A DNA stretch of 64,000 bases from Phycisphaeraceae bacterium (GCA_026128865.1 JAHCJE010000004.1:1-64000), one strand, 5' to 3'; positions 48,556-57,644 are shown, numbered from the stretch's first letter. A program made the numbers and translations. The notes: a model not told the origin generated them from the sequence alone.

Positions 48556-49257
48556 TCAGCGTCTGCGCCGCATGGCGATGAGCGAACCGACGCCGAGCAG
48601 CCCGAGCGTGCCGGGCGCGGGCACGCCCTGCACACGGAAGATCAGGAACTCGTCGTGGTTCGCCCCGGGGCTGAACGGGTTGCCGGCGCCGGTGTTGTGC
48701 CAGATCCACTCGACCGAGGGATCGACGCCGGGCCGGTGTCCCCAGGTCGTCACGTTCCCGACGGCACGGTTGTCCCAGTTCGGGAACGTGGCCGGCGTCA
48801 CCCACACCGCGGGGTTGATGGCCGCGAAGGCGAGCGCGGCATCGACCTCCGCTTGCGTCGGCATCTGGAGTTTGGGCCACGTCGCCGGCCAGGACGGGTC
48901 GATCTGCTGCAGGTACGCGCCGACCGGGAAGACCTCCCAGGCCGGGGAGCCCGTGTTGAACTGGAGGCTCTGCGTCATGTTGCGGAACTCTCCGAGAAAG
49001 CCCTGCGCCCCACTGAAGTCCGAGGCCGTGGAGACGTAGAAGTAGTCGGTCGCCAGCATCCCCGGCTGCGTGAGCGAGTAGGTCACCTGCCAGTTGCTGC
49101 CTGTGAGCACCGCCGAGCCGACCGTCGCCGAAGCCGTCCCGACGTAGGCGTCGAACTGGTTGTCCACGTTCATGCGAATCTGCCATGTGTCCTGCGCCAA
49201 GGCAGGGGCCGCACCGGCCAGTGCGAGAAGAACGAGCGTGCGAGTCTTGCGTGCCAT
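48556..49257 (-). CDS. PEP-CTERM surface protein of unknown function
   Basis: A 233-residue exported protein. The signal peptide TLVLLALAGAAPALAQD ends near residue 21. The body is aromatic and Asn/Thr-rich (for example VEWIWHNTGAGNPFSPGANH) with no known domain. The C-terminus is VPAPGTLGLLGVGSLIAMRR plus two Arg, a classic PEP-CTERM tag. GGAGG lies just upstream of the ATG at 49257. The tag is like that of the next gene on the strand, so both are probably placed on the surface by the same exosortase, which is not in this window. Confidence 0.85.
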   Translation of the reverse strand: MARKTRTLVLLALAGAAPALAQDTWQIRMNVDNQFDAYVGTASATVGSAVLTGSNWQVTYSLTQPGMLATDYFYVSTASDFSGAQGFLGEFRNMTQSLQFNTGSPAWEVFPVGAYLQQIDPSWPATWPKLQMPTQAEVDAALAFAAINPAVWVTPATFPNWDNRAVGNVTTWGHRPGVDPSVEWIWHNTGAGNPFSPGANHDEFLIFRVQGVPAPGTLGLLGVGSLIAMRRRR

Positions 49258-49451
49258 GATCCGCCTCCTGATTCAGACCGTCGTGCGTTCCGGCCCGACT
49301 CTCGGACCGCTCAGGAGGACTCGGCGCGGCCCGTGGAAACCTGTCACCCTCGCGGGGTTCTTCTTCCGCCGTCAGTCGCTCAGCGAGCACGCCATCCGGT
49401 ACCCAAAAACGACAACGCCGCGGCCATCGGGTCGCGGCGTCGTGCGGGAAG

Positions 49452-49526
49452 TGGAGGCGAAGGGACTCGAACCCTCGACCTCTTCCATGCCATGGAAGCG
49501 CTCTACCAAAACTGAGCTACGCCCCC
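49452..49526 (-). tRNA. tRNA-Ala (anticodon GGC)
   Basis: On the minus strand, the acceptor GGGGGCG pairs with CGCCTCC (one G-T pair). The D-arm is GCTC...GAGC, the anticodon stem CTTCC/GGAAG with loop ATGGCAT (anticodon GGC), and the T-arm GAGGG-TTCGAGT-CCCTT. It is 75 nt with discriminator A. CCA is not encoded. Confidence 0.95.
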
Positions 49527-49903
49527 GCACACGGATTGTCGGCCGGCCTCGGCGGGGCCGGGGCGACATCCTAGGCCGATCTGAACCGGGCACGCCTGCG
49601 TGGCCGGTGCTCCCGACATAGCCCGGTTCGAGTCGGTCTGGAGCGATCGTACCGAGTGGCGGGGTTGTGTGGCCTGCAACACCTGTTCGGGTCGTGCGGC
49701 TTGGGCCGAGATTGCCGGAGCCGAGGTCTGCGCCGATCCCGCAGCCTGCGACACCTTTGCTACCCGCGGACCGCACGGATCGCGCAGACCTCGGGCACGG
49801 ACTGTCCCCCCCACTCCGCAATGTCGATGGAGAGTGACACGGCAGTGGCAGCCGGGCGACCGCGCACGCCGGCTGGGGACCCGTCACTCACGGAGGAGCA
49901 GCC
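49527..49903. other. Intergenic region, no convincing gene
   Basis: 377 bp between tRNA-Ala and a small gene. Open frames here are biased in Arg/Ser/Cys and have no ribosome binding site. GGAGGAG at 49892-49898 belongs to the gene at 49904. Confidence 0.5.
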
Positions 49904-50236
49904 ATGAACCCCCTGCGCTACACCGACATTGGGCACAGCACGGATGCCGGCCGGGTCGAGGCCTGGTGGATCGGCGAGCAGGGCCGACTCCGCACCCACG
50001 CCTGTCGGGTGGGTCAACTCCGCCGACGTGGCGAGGACCGCCCTTCCCGTGCCGCGGCGCGGCTGCAAGCGACGGCGCTCGGCAGGGTTGAACTCGACCG
50101 CGGGGTAGGCTCGGTCCACCTCCCATCGGAGGGCCAGCCCGAAGCGTTGCGAACGACACTGGACCGCCTCGAACGCCGTTATCCGGGCGTCCGTTGGTTC
50201 GTCTTCAACGGGCAAGCCGCGACGGTCCACGGCTGA
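49904..50236 (+). CDS. Small hypothetical protein
   Basis: A 110-residue soluble protein with GGAGGAG 5 nt upstream of the ATG. It is basic and Arg-rich in its middle third; the ends (NPLRYTDIGHSTDAGRVEAWW and RRYPGVRWFVFNGQAATVHG) look like folded-protein sequence. No family or motif is recognised. It converges with aspS, whose end is 74 bp away. Given the good ribosome binding site it is probably expressed, but its role is unknown. Confidence 0.6.
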   Translation: MNPLRYTDIGHSTDAGRVEAWWIGEQGRLRTHACRVGQLRRRGEDRPSRAAARLQATALGRVELDRGVGSVHLPSEGQPEALRTTLDRLERRYPGVRWFVFNGQAATVHG

Positions 50237-50310
50237 TCAGCATCGCCGCCGATCACGTGGTTCCATCGCCGCGTCGGACTGGCGACGACCGCGACCCGGC
50301 ATCGTGCCCG

Positions 50311-52107
50311 CTACTCACCCTCATAGGTCGAACGCACGCTCAGCTCGACGAGTTGCTCCGGCGAGACCGGCCCCGGCGCGCCCGTCATCAGGTCCGCCCC
50401 GATCTGCGTCTTCGGGAACGCGATCACGTCCCGGATGTTGTCCGTCCCCGCCAGGTGCATCACCAGCCGGTCAAGCCCGAACGCGATCCCGCCGTGCGGC
50501 GGTGCGCCGAAACGCAGCGCATCCAGCAGGAACGAGAACTTGATCTTCGCCTCCTCCGGCGAGATGCCCAGCAGCCCGAACACCTTCTCCTGCACCTCGC
50601 GCCGGTGGATACGGATCGACCCCCCCCCGATCTCCGACCCGTTCAGCACCAGGTCGTACCCCGCCGACACGATCCCCTCGATCGTGTCCCGGTCGTCGGC
50701 CCTCGCCGCCAGGAACGCCTCGACCTGGTCCGGGTTCGGCGCGGTGAACGGGTGGTGCATCGCGAAGAACCGCCCCTCCTTCTCGTCGAACTCGAACATC
50801 GGGAAGTCCACCACCCACAGGAAGTTCCACCTGTCTTCGGGGATCATCCCGAGATCGCGCGCCACCCGCAGCCTCAACTCGCCCATCGACTTCGTGCACA
50901 CCGAGTACGAGTCCGCCCCGAAGAGCGCGCTGTCGCCCGGCTGCAGCCCGAGCCGCGCGATCAACTCGTCCTTCACCGACTCGAGGAACCGCGCGATGCC
51001 CGTCTCCAGCCCCGCGCCCGTCAGTTTCACCACGGGCACGCCCCCGGCCCCGAACTGCTTGACGAACTCCGAGTACCCGTCCGTCAGTTTGCGCGTGAGC
51101 CTCTCCGCGCCCCCCGGCACGCGGATCGCCTTCACCACGCCCCGGCGCTTCGCCAGCGCATCGTGGAAGACCTTGAACTCCGTCCGCCGCGCCAGGTCCG
51201 ACACGTCCGCCAGTTCCAGCCCGAACCGCGTGTCCGGCCGGTCGATCCCGTACCGGTCCATCGCCTCGCGGTACGTCATCCGCTGCATCGGCGGCACGTC
51301 GATCCCCGCCACCTCGCCCCACAGCCGCCGCGCGAACCCCTCCATCACCGACATCACGTCCTCGCGCTCGACGAACGACATCTCCAGGTCGATCTGCGTG
51401 AACTCCGCCTGCCGGTCGGCGCGCGGGTCCTCGTCGCGGAAGCACCGGCACACCTGCAGGTACTTCTCGAACCCCGCCACCATCAGGATCTGCTTGAACA
51501 ACTGCGGGCTCTGCGGCAGCGCATACCACATCCCAGGCTGCAGCCGGCTCGGCACGATGAAGTCCCGCGCCCCCTCCGGCGTGCTCTTGCACAGGATCGG
51601 CGTCTCCACCTCCGTGAAGCCCTGCTCGTCGAAGTAGTCCCGCGTCACCTTCGCCACCCGGTGCCGCAGACGCAGGATCCGCTGCATCCGAGGGCGGCGC
51701 AGGTCCAGGTACCGATAACGCAGCCGCGTCTCCTCCGCCGGCAGGTTCTCCTCGTCGCTGGGCAGGAAGGGCGGGTTGTCCGTCTTCGCCAGCACCTCCA
51801 GGTCCTGCACGACCAGTTCCACCCGCCCTGTCGCCAGTTTCGGGTTTGGCCCGCCCTTGCGCAGCCGGACCTCGCCCCGCACCGCGATCACGTCCTCGTT
51901 GCGAGCCTTGTCCGCCGCCCGCACGACCTCGGCCGGGGCATCGTCGGTCTCGAAGACCAGTTGGGTGATGCCGTCGCGGTCCCGCAGGTCCACGAAGACC
52001 AGCCCTTGCCCGTGGGACCGGTAGGAGTTCACCCATCCGGCGAGTGTGGCGGTCTGTCCTACGTGCTCCTCGCGGAGTTGCCCGCAGGAGTGGGTTCGCT
52101 TCAGCAT
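50311..52107 (-). CDS. aspS: Aspartate-tRNA(Asp/Asn) ligase
   Basis: A 598-residue class IIb synthetase of bacterial size. The anticodon OB domain (TLAGWVNSYRSHGQGLVFVDL) is followed by class II motif 1, motif 2 (FRDEDPRADRQAEFTQID), the bacterial GAD insertion at about 300-420, and motif 3 (GIAFGLDRLVMHLAGT). In the OB loop a histidine (His32 in S-H-G-Q) stands where discriminating enzymes have Leu; this matches non-discriminating AspRS, which also charges tRNA-Asn and needs GatCAB. The ATG at 52107 starts the family sequence; the longer frame upstream is not conserved. Confidence 0.95.
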   Translation of the reverse strand: MLKRTHSCGQLREEHVGQTATLAGWVNSYRSHGQGLVFVDLRDRDGITQLVFETDDAPAEVVRAADKARNEDVIAVRGEVRLRKGGPNPKLATGRVELVVQDLEVLAKTDNPPFLPSDEENLPAEETRLRYRYLDLRRPRMQRILRLRHRVAKVTRDYFDEQGFTEVETPILCKSTPEGARDFIVPSRLQPGMWYALPQSPQLFKQILMVAGFEKYLQVCRCFRDEDPRADRQAEFTQIDLEMSFVEREDVMSVMEGFARRLWGEVAGIDVPPMQRMTYREAMDRYGIDRPDTRFGLELADVSDLARRTEFKVFHDALAKRRGVVKAIRVPGGAERLTRKLTDGYSEFVKQFGAGGVPVVKLTGAGLETGIARFLESVKDELIARLGLQPGDSALFGADSYSVCTKSMGELRLRVARDLGMIPEDRWNFLWVVDFPMFEFDEKEGRFFAMHHPFTAPNPDQVEAFLAARADDRDTIEGIVSAGYDLVLNGSEIGGGSIRIHRREVQEKVFGLLGISPEEAKIKFSFLLDALRFGAPPHGGIAFGLDRLVMHLAGTDNIRDVIAFPKTQIGADLMTGAPGPVSPEQLVELSVRSTYEGE

Positions 52108-52352
52108 GGCCGATCGGCTCCGGTGCCCGCAACGGGGCCGGGAGTATAGGGACGGGGATTTCCCTTGCCACGCACGCAAGTACCCTGGTTATTCTGCTCG
52201 CGGGGGTGGTGGGAAGCCAACCAAGCCTCAAGAGAAACTAGTGCTGGGATCGGTCGAGGTTTGGTTGTAGATTGAGGCAAGATCCTCGACAGGGTTCCCT
52301 CGGCGGTCGCTCTCGTGGACTTGCTCGAAGGCATGGGCAGATGGAGACTGGC

Positions 52353-53951
52353 ATGAGGCGTCTTGGAGGGATGATGGGTGCCGCGGCGGTGTACGCGCTG
52401 CTAGGCACGTCTGCCGTCGCGCAGGTCAACGCCGGCCGCGAGATCGATCCGGGCTTGATTCCGGTCGTTGTCGTGATGAAGGAGCAGGCACCGCCGTTCG
52501 ACGTGGTAGCGTTGCGATCGCTCTACCCGAAGCCGATACGTCGGGAGGTCGTCATCGCGACGCTCCGAGAGGTGGCAGGGCGAACTCAGCGCGGCGTACT
52601 CGACGAACTGATCGCCGCCCAGTCCACGGGTCACGCGGACAACGTTCGGCCGCTCTGGATCACGAACGCTATCGCGGCGCGTGTCACGCCGGAGGTCGAG
52701 GCCGTGCTGGCTGCGCGCCCGGACGTCGCCTTCGTTCATCGTGAATCGGTCGTCGGGTTCGAGGTCTTTCCGACCATCGAGGGCAACGGGTCGCCCGTCA
52801 CTGCGGGAGTGACCTGCGGGATTACGGCGATGAAGGCGCCGCAAGTGTGGGCGGAGGGCAACACAGGCCAGGGCGTCGTGGTCGCTGTGATCGACACGGG
52901 GACGTGCATCACCCATCCCGACATTCTGAACCAGATCTGGCTCAACCCGGGCGAGATCCCGGACAACGGCATCGACGACGACGGCAACGGGTTTGTCGAT
53001 GACGTCTACGGCTGGAATTTCGAGAAGAACAACAACAACATCGACAGCACCAAATTCCACGGCCCGCACGTCGCCGGCACGGTCGCTGGTGACGGAACGC
53101 AGGGAACGGTCTGCGGCATCGCCCCGGGCGCCCGCATCATGACCCTCAAGTTCTGGGACAACGTCGGTGGGGGCGAGGCCAGCGTCTGGAACAGCATCGA
53201 GTACGCGCTGGCCAACGGCGCGGACGTCGTCAACGGAAGCTTTGGGTGGCTTCCCCACTGGAACCCCAAGCGAGACGTCTGGCGACAGGTCTGCGAGAAC
53301 GCGTTCGCATCCGGCGCCGTCCTCGTTTTCGCCGCGGGCAACGAGTGGGACTACTGGGGCATCGGGAGCGTTCGAACGCCTGCCGACGTGCCCGACATGA
53401 TCGCGGTCGGCGCGACCGACTGCTTGATGTACTACGCCGATTTCTCGAGCCAAGGGCCGGTCACCTGGATGGACGTTGCTCCGTTCTTCGACTGGCCCTA
53501 CCCACCCGGGAAACTCAAGCCGACGATCTCAGCGCCGGGCGTGGACACCATTTCGCACAAGACCTGCAACGGCTACAGCGGTTCGAGCGGCACATCGATG
53601 GCCACACCCCACGTCTCCGGCGGCATCGCCCTCATCCTCAGGGCCAACCCCAATCTCGACCACTACGAGGTCAAGCAGATCCTCAAGGACACCGCCATCG
53701 ACCGCGGCACGCCTGGGCCTGACAACAAGTACGGTCACGGCTTTGTGGACATCCTTGCCGCAGTCCAGATGGCCAAGTCGATGCTCTGCCCAGCTGACCT
53801 CAACGGTGATGGAATCGCGAACACACTCGACCTGCTCCAGTTCCTCAACTGGTTTGCCGCGAAGGATCCGAGGGCGGATTGGAACCAAGACGGGATGGTC
53901 AACACGATCGACGTGATCGCGTACATGAACGCTTGGGCCGGGTGCCAGTGA
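52353..53951 (+). CDS. Secreted subtilisin-like (S8) peptidase with dockerin-like tag, tandem copy 1
   Basis: A 532-residue protein. The ATG at 52353 has GGAG 6 nt upstream; an earlier in-frame ATG overlaps that site. The signal peptide MMGAAAVYALLGTSAVAQ ends near residue 24. The catalytic set is Asp181 (AVIDTGTCITHPD), His236 (FHGPHVAGT, where Pro replaces the usual Thr of HGTH), Asn330 (FAAGNEWD) and Ser415 (SGTSMATPHVSG). An acidic calcium-like loop DDDGNGFVDD precedes His236. The tail has dockerin repeats (ADLNGDGIANTLD, ADWNQDGMVNTID) between Cys479 and Cys531, closing A-G-C-Q. It is followed by a paralogue of the same length. Confidence 0.9.
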   Translation: MRRLGGMMGAAAVYALLGTSAVAQVNAGREIDPGLIPVVVVMKEQAPPFDVVALRSLYPKPIRREVVIATLREVAGRTQRGVLDELIAAQSTGHADNVRPLWITNAIAARVTPEVEAVLAARPDVAFVHRESVVGFEVFPTIEGNGSPVTAGVTCGITAMKAPQVWAEGNTGQGVVVAVIDTGTCITHPDILNQIWLNPGEIPDNGIDDDGNGFVDDVYGWNFEKNNNNIDSTKFHGPHVAGTVAGDGTQGTVCGIAPGARIMTLKFWDNVGGGEASVWNSIEYALANGADVVNGSFGWLPHWNPKRDVWRQVCENAFASGAVLVFAAGNEWDYWGIGSVRTPADVPDMIAVGATDCLMYYADFSSQGPVTWMDVAPFFDWPYPPGKLKPTISAPGVDTISHKTCNGYSGSSGTSMATPHVSGGIALILRANPNLDHYEVKQILKDTAIDRGTPGPDNKYGHGFVDILAAVQMAKSMLCPADLNGDGIANTLDLLQFLNWFAAKDPRADWNQDGMVNTIDVIAYMNAWAGCQ

Positions 53952-54267
53952 GCCTGTCGTGCTCCAGCGATCCGGCAGGTCCGGTGTCGGAGTGACACAG
54001 AGCATTCCCGCTTTCCCCGGGGGGATGCACGAAGGCTGGACGATTGGCCAGAGACGAGGGGATTCCCCCTCTCTTGTCCTCTCGCCCAATCTGCCGCTGC
54101 TGGAAATACTGGTGAGAGCGGACGGAATTCCAGTTCCGCAGGCCTGTCGCATCGTGTAGAGTGGTCGCAGCATAGGTCGGACGGCTCGCCTGGCTGGCCC
54201 CGGGGAAGGTGTGATCGTCCCCGCCGACGACGAGCCGACCAGAGACCTCAAGACACAGGAGTACGCC
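53952..54267. other. Spacer between tandem subtilases
   Basis: 316 bp with no credible gene. It lacks a terminator-like hairpin with a U-run. AGGAG at 54257-54261 serves the downstream gene. The sequence is not recognisably similar to the region upstream of the first copy. Confidence 0.5.
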
Positions 54268-55866
54268 ATGCGGAGGAAGACGTCTTTGGTGGGGGTAACG
54301 GGGTTGTGCGCTGTGCTCGGCGCGGCGGCGTCCGTGAACGGACAGATGCTCGATCGGCAGACAGAGGTGAACGGGCTGATCCCGGTGGTCGTGGTTCTCA
54401 AGGAACAGGTTCCCCCATTCGACGTCGAACTGCTCCGCGGATTGGACAAGCAGCTCCGCCGGCAGATTGTGGTCTCGACGCTTCAGCAGAAGGCCCAGAA
54501 CACCCAGGGCGGCATCCTCGCCGAACTGCAGGCCGCTCGGGACGTCGGGAACGCCGACAATATCTGGTCGCTTTGGCTCACGAACGCGGTCGCTGCGCAC
54601 GTGACTCCGGAGCTCGAGGCAGCCCTGGCCGCGCGTGACGATGTTGCCTTCATTCACCGCGAGGTGCTGGTCGGGCGTGAGGTCTTCCCGACGATCAAGG
54701 GCGACGATGTCGTCACCGCCGCGATCGAGTGCGGCGTCAGCGCCATGAACGCTCCGCAGGTCTGGGCGACGGGCAACACGGGTCAGGGCGTCGTGGTCGG
54801 CGTCATCGACACGGGCACATGCCTCACGCACCCCGACATCAAGAACCAACTCTGGATGAATCCGGGCGAGATTCCCGGGAACGGCATCGACGACGACGGG
54901 AACGGATTCATCGACGACGTCTACGGCTGGAACTTCGCGAACAACAACAACAACGTGAATGACAACGAGGCCCACGGCTCTCACGTCGCGGGCACCGTCG
55001 CCGGCGACGGCACGCAGGGCACCCAGTGCGGCATGGCGCCAGACGCACTGATCATGACCCTCAAGTTCTTCAACAACATCCAGGGCGGCGAGGTTACCGT
55101 CTGGAACGGCATGCAGTACGGCGTGGCCAACGGCGCGGACATCCTCACCGCCAGCCTCGGCTGGCTGCACGCCTGGAACCCCGCCCGCGCCACCTGGCGA
55201 CAGATCTGCGAGAACACTTTCGCCTCCGGCGTGGTCGTCGTATTCGCGGCGGGCAACGAAGGCTCATCCTTCGGCATCGACAGCGTCCGCACGCCCGGCG
55301 ACGTGCCCGACATGATCACCGTCGGCGCGACCAACTGCAGCATGAACATCGCCAGCTTCTCCAGCCGAGGCCCCACCACCTGGAGCAACGTGCCGCCATA
55401 CAACGACTGGCCCTACCCCCCCGGAAAGCTCAAGCCCACCATCTCCGCGCCGGGCGAGAACACCATCTCGCACAACTTCTGCAACAACTACACGCAGATG
55501 AGCGGCACGTCGATGGCGACTCCCCACGTCTCGGGCGGCATCGCCCTCATCCTCAAGGCGAACCCGAAGCTTGACCACTACGACGTCAAGCAGATTCTCA
55601 AGGACACCGCGATCGACCGCGGCACCGCCGGCCCCGACAACACCTATGGGTACGGGTTCGTGGACATCTTCGCCGCCGTCAAGCGGGCCGAGGAACTCGC
55701 CTGCACCGCCGACCTGAACGGGGACACCGTCGTCAACTCCCTCGACCTTCTCCAGTTCCTCAACTGGTACACGTCCGGCAACTCGAAGGCCGACTGGAAC
55801 AAGGACGGCACCATCAACTCCCTCGACGTGCTCGCCTTCCTCACCTCGTGGGTTGACTGCCAGTAA
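54268..55866 (+). CDS. Secreted subtilisin-like (S8) peptidase with dockerin-like tag, tandem copy 2
   Basis: A 532-residue paralogue of the preceding gene, alignable throughout without length change. Signal peptide residues 1-26 end in ASVNGQ. Catalytic residues stand at the same positions: Asp181 (GVIDTGTCLTHPD), His236 (AHGSHVAGT), Asn330 (FAAGNEGS) and Ser415 (SGTSMATPHVSG). The calcium-type loop DDDGNGFIDD is kept. The dockerin repeats (ADLNGDTVVNSLD, ADWNKDGTINSLD) are closed by V-D-C-Q instead of A-G-C-x. AGGAG lies 6 nt upstream of the ATG; the open frame further back is not conserved. A strong terminator follows at 55901. Confidence 0.92.
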   Translation: MRRKTSLVGVTGLCAVLGAAASVNGQMLDRQTEVNGLIPVVVVLKEQVPPFDVELLRGLDKQLRRQIVVSTLQQKAQNTQGGILAELQAARDVGNADNIWSLWLTNAVAAHVTPELEAALAARDDVAFIHREVLVGREVFPTIKGDDVVTAAIECGVSAMNAPQVWATGNTGQGVVVGVIDTGTCLTHPDIKNQLWMNPGEIPGNGIDDDGNGFIDDVYGWNFANNNNNVNDNEAHGSHVAGTVAGDGTQGTQCGMAPDALIMTLKFFNNIQGGEVTVWNGMQYGVANGADILTASLGWLHAWNPARATWRQICENTFASGVVVVFAAGNEGSSFGIDSVRTPGDVPDMITVGATNCSMNIASFSSRGPTTWSNVPPYNDWPYPPGKLKPTISAPGENTISHNFCNNYTQMSGTSMATPHVSGGIALILKANPKLDHYDVKQILKDTAIDRGTAGPDNTYGYGFVDIFAAVKRAEELACTADLNGDTVVNSLDLLQFLNWYTSGNSKADWNKDGTINSLDVLAFLTSWVDCQ

Positions 55867-55900
55867 GAGCAACGAAGAACGGTACGCTCTCCCCTTTTGC

Positions 55901-55926
55901 GCCCCGCTCCGGCGGGGCGTTTTTTT
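55901..55926 (+). terminator. Rho-independent terminator of the subtilase pair
   Basis: The stem GCCCCGC / GCGGGGC with loop TCCG is followed by G and seven T residues. Confidence 0.92.
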
Positions 55927-55936
55927 GCCGCCGTAT

Positions 55937-57487
55937 TCAAGCGTCGTAGCCGAGGAAGCCGCCCTCCGCCCCGACGCGGTGGAAGGCGATGGTGTTGGTG
56001 GCCTTGGCGTGGCCGAGCGGCTTGCCGGCGAGGAGGACGACGGGGGTGCCCTCGGCGGCCCAGCCGCGGGCGAGCAGGTCGCGGTCCACCTGGGCGTTCC
56101 AGTCGGCGAGGCGCCCGGAGGGGGGGGGCGGGGAGCAGATGGGGGTGACGCCGCGGAGGAGGGCCATGCGGCGTGTGGCGCGTGGGCTTGAGGAGTAGGC
56201 GACGATGGGGATGGAGAAGTCGTTCTGTGAGAGGTAGCGGGCGGTGCCGCCGGCCTGCGACCAGCAGACGATGAGTTCGGCGGCGCAGTCGTGGGCGACG
56301 TGCCACGCGCCGTGTGCGAGCGCGGCGGTGCGGTAGCGCTGCTGCACGAGGCGCTGGGGCGGGTCGGCGCGTTGCGGGAGCGAGGCGAGGTGTCGCTCGG
56401 CCTCGAGGGCGATGCGGCGCATGGTGTCCACGGCGAGGTCGGGTCGTTTGCCGACGGCGGTCTCGCCGGAGAGCATGAGGCAGCCCGCGCCGTCGAAAAT
56501 GGCGTTGGCGACGTCGGAGGCCTCGGCGCGGGTCGGCGTCGCGTGTTCGACCATGGTTTCGAGCATCTGGGTGGCGACGATGCAGGGCTTGCCCCACTCG
56601 GCGGCGGCGGCGACGATGCGCTTCTGGACGACGGGGACGCGGACGAGGTCCATCTCGACGCCGAGGTCCCCGCGAGCGACCATGATGGCGTCGGCGGCGT
56701 CGGCGATGGCGTCGATGTTGGCGACGGCCTGGGGCTTCTCGATCTTGGCGATGACGGGGATCGACGCGCCGTGCTCGTCGTCCGGCTCGGACTTGCAGGC
56801 CGGGCACATGCCGGCGAGGCGGCGCTTGAGGTCGAGGACGTCGTCGGCGCGGCGGACGAAGGAGAGGGCGAGGAAGTCGAGGGCGTGCTCGACGGCCCTC
56901 TCGACGCAGGCGAGGTCGCGGTCGGTGAGGGCGGGGGCGGAGAGGTCGGAGTCGGGGAGGTTGATGCCCTTGCCGGTGGTGACGAGGCCGCCGACGGTAA
57001 CGCGGCATCGGAGCCACGCGCCGCGGGGGTCGGCGTCGACGGCGAGCATCCGGATCGCGCCGTCGTTGATGAGGACGCGGTGTCCGGGCTTGACCTCGCG
57101 CGCGAGTGGTTGATAGGCGCAGGGGAGGAGGACGGTCCGTTGTCCGTCGCTCTCGGCTTCGTAGCGGGCCTCGTCGAGGTCGGTGCGGATGAGGGCGTCC
57201 GCGCCGGCGTGGAGAACGATGCCGGTGGCGGGGACGCGCCCGACGCGGATCTTGGGGCCGGGGAGGTCGCCGAAGACGGCGAGGGGGAGGCGGACGGACT
57301 CGGAGACGGCGCGGACGGCGCGGAGTCGTCTGAGGTGGTCGTCGAAGGAGCCGTGGGAGAAGTTGAGCCGGAAGACGCTCGCGCCGGAATCGACGAGTGC
57401 GCGGACCATCTCGGGGGACTCGGAGGCCGGGCCGAGCGTGGCGATGATCTTGGTGAGTGTGGGCCTGCTGTCGGCCTCGTGGGGCAT
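55937..57487 (-). CDS. pyk: Pyruvate kinase
   Basis: A 516-residue glycolytic enzyme that makes pyruvate and ATP from phosphoenolpyruvate. KIIATLGPASESPEMVRALV and FRLNFSHGS open the barrel. FGDLPGPKIRVG, VIAKIEKPQAVANIDAI (catalytic Lys/Glu) and MVARGDLGVE (metal loop) are intact, as are the Thr-containing VATQMLETM and MLSGETAVGKRP. The C-terminal allosteric-type domain is present, and the protein is somewhat longer than usual. The ATG at 57487 has GGAGG 9 nt upstream; the open frame beyond it runs into the inverted repeat. The gene converges with the subtilase pair. Confidence 0.95.
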   Translation of the reverse strand: MPHEADSRPTLTKIIATLGPASESPEMVRALVDSGASVFRLNFSHGSFDDHLRRLRAVRAVSESVRLPLAVFGDLPGPKIRVGRVPATGIVLHAGADALIRTDLDEARYEAESDGQRTVLLPCAYQPLAREVKPGHRVLINDGAIRMLAVDADPRGAWLRCRVTVGGLVTTGKGINLPDSDLSAPALTDRDLACVERAVEHALDFLALSFVRRADDVLDLKRRLAGMCPACKSEPDDEHGASIPVIAKIEKPQAVANIDAIADAADAIMVARGDLGVEMDLVRVPVVQKRIVAAAAEWGKPCIVATQMLETMVEHATPTRAEASDVANAIFDGAGCLMLSGETAVGKRPDLAVDTMRRIALEAERHLASLPQRADPPQRLVQQRYRTAALAHGAWHVAHDCAAELIVCWSQAGGTARYLSQNDFSIPIVAYSSSPRATRRMALLRGVTPICSPPPPSGRLADWNAQVDRDLLARGWAAEGTPVVLLAGKPLGHAKATNTIAFHRVGAEGGFLGYDA

Positions 57488-57534
57488 GGCGGCTTCCTCC
57501 CGCTCGCGGTGGAACCTACCCCGGAACACCTGAT

Positions 57535-57610
57535 TCACCACAGAGGCACAGAGTGCACAGAGAGAGCACTCGTGATTCAACTCGATCCGATCTCTGTGCC
57601 TTTGTGGTGA
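57535..57610. repeat. Inverted repeat built from CACAGAG words, second copy
   Basis: TCACCACAGAGGCACAGAG (57535-57553) and CTCTGTGCCTTTGTGGTGA (57592-57610) are complementary except for one position. It stands 47 bp upstream of the pyruvate kinase start and shares its words with the element at 37981-38051. Confidence 0.82.
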
Positions 57611-57644
57611 GAACGATTCTCCGGGATGTCGGGGTGCGGCGTCG

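Noticed and set aside
49600-50091. Open frame of 163 codons between tRNA-Ala and aspS
   Set aside because: No ribosome binding site, biased composition, and overlap with the better-supported gene at 49904.
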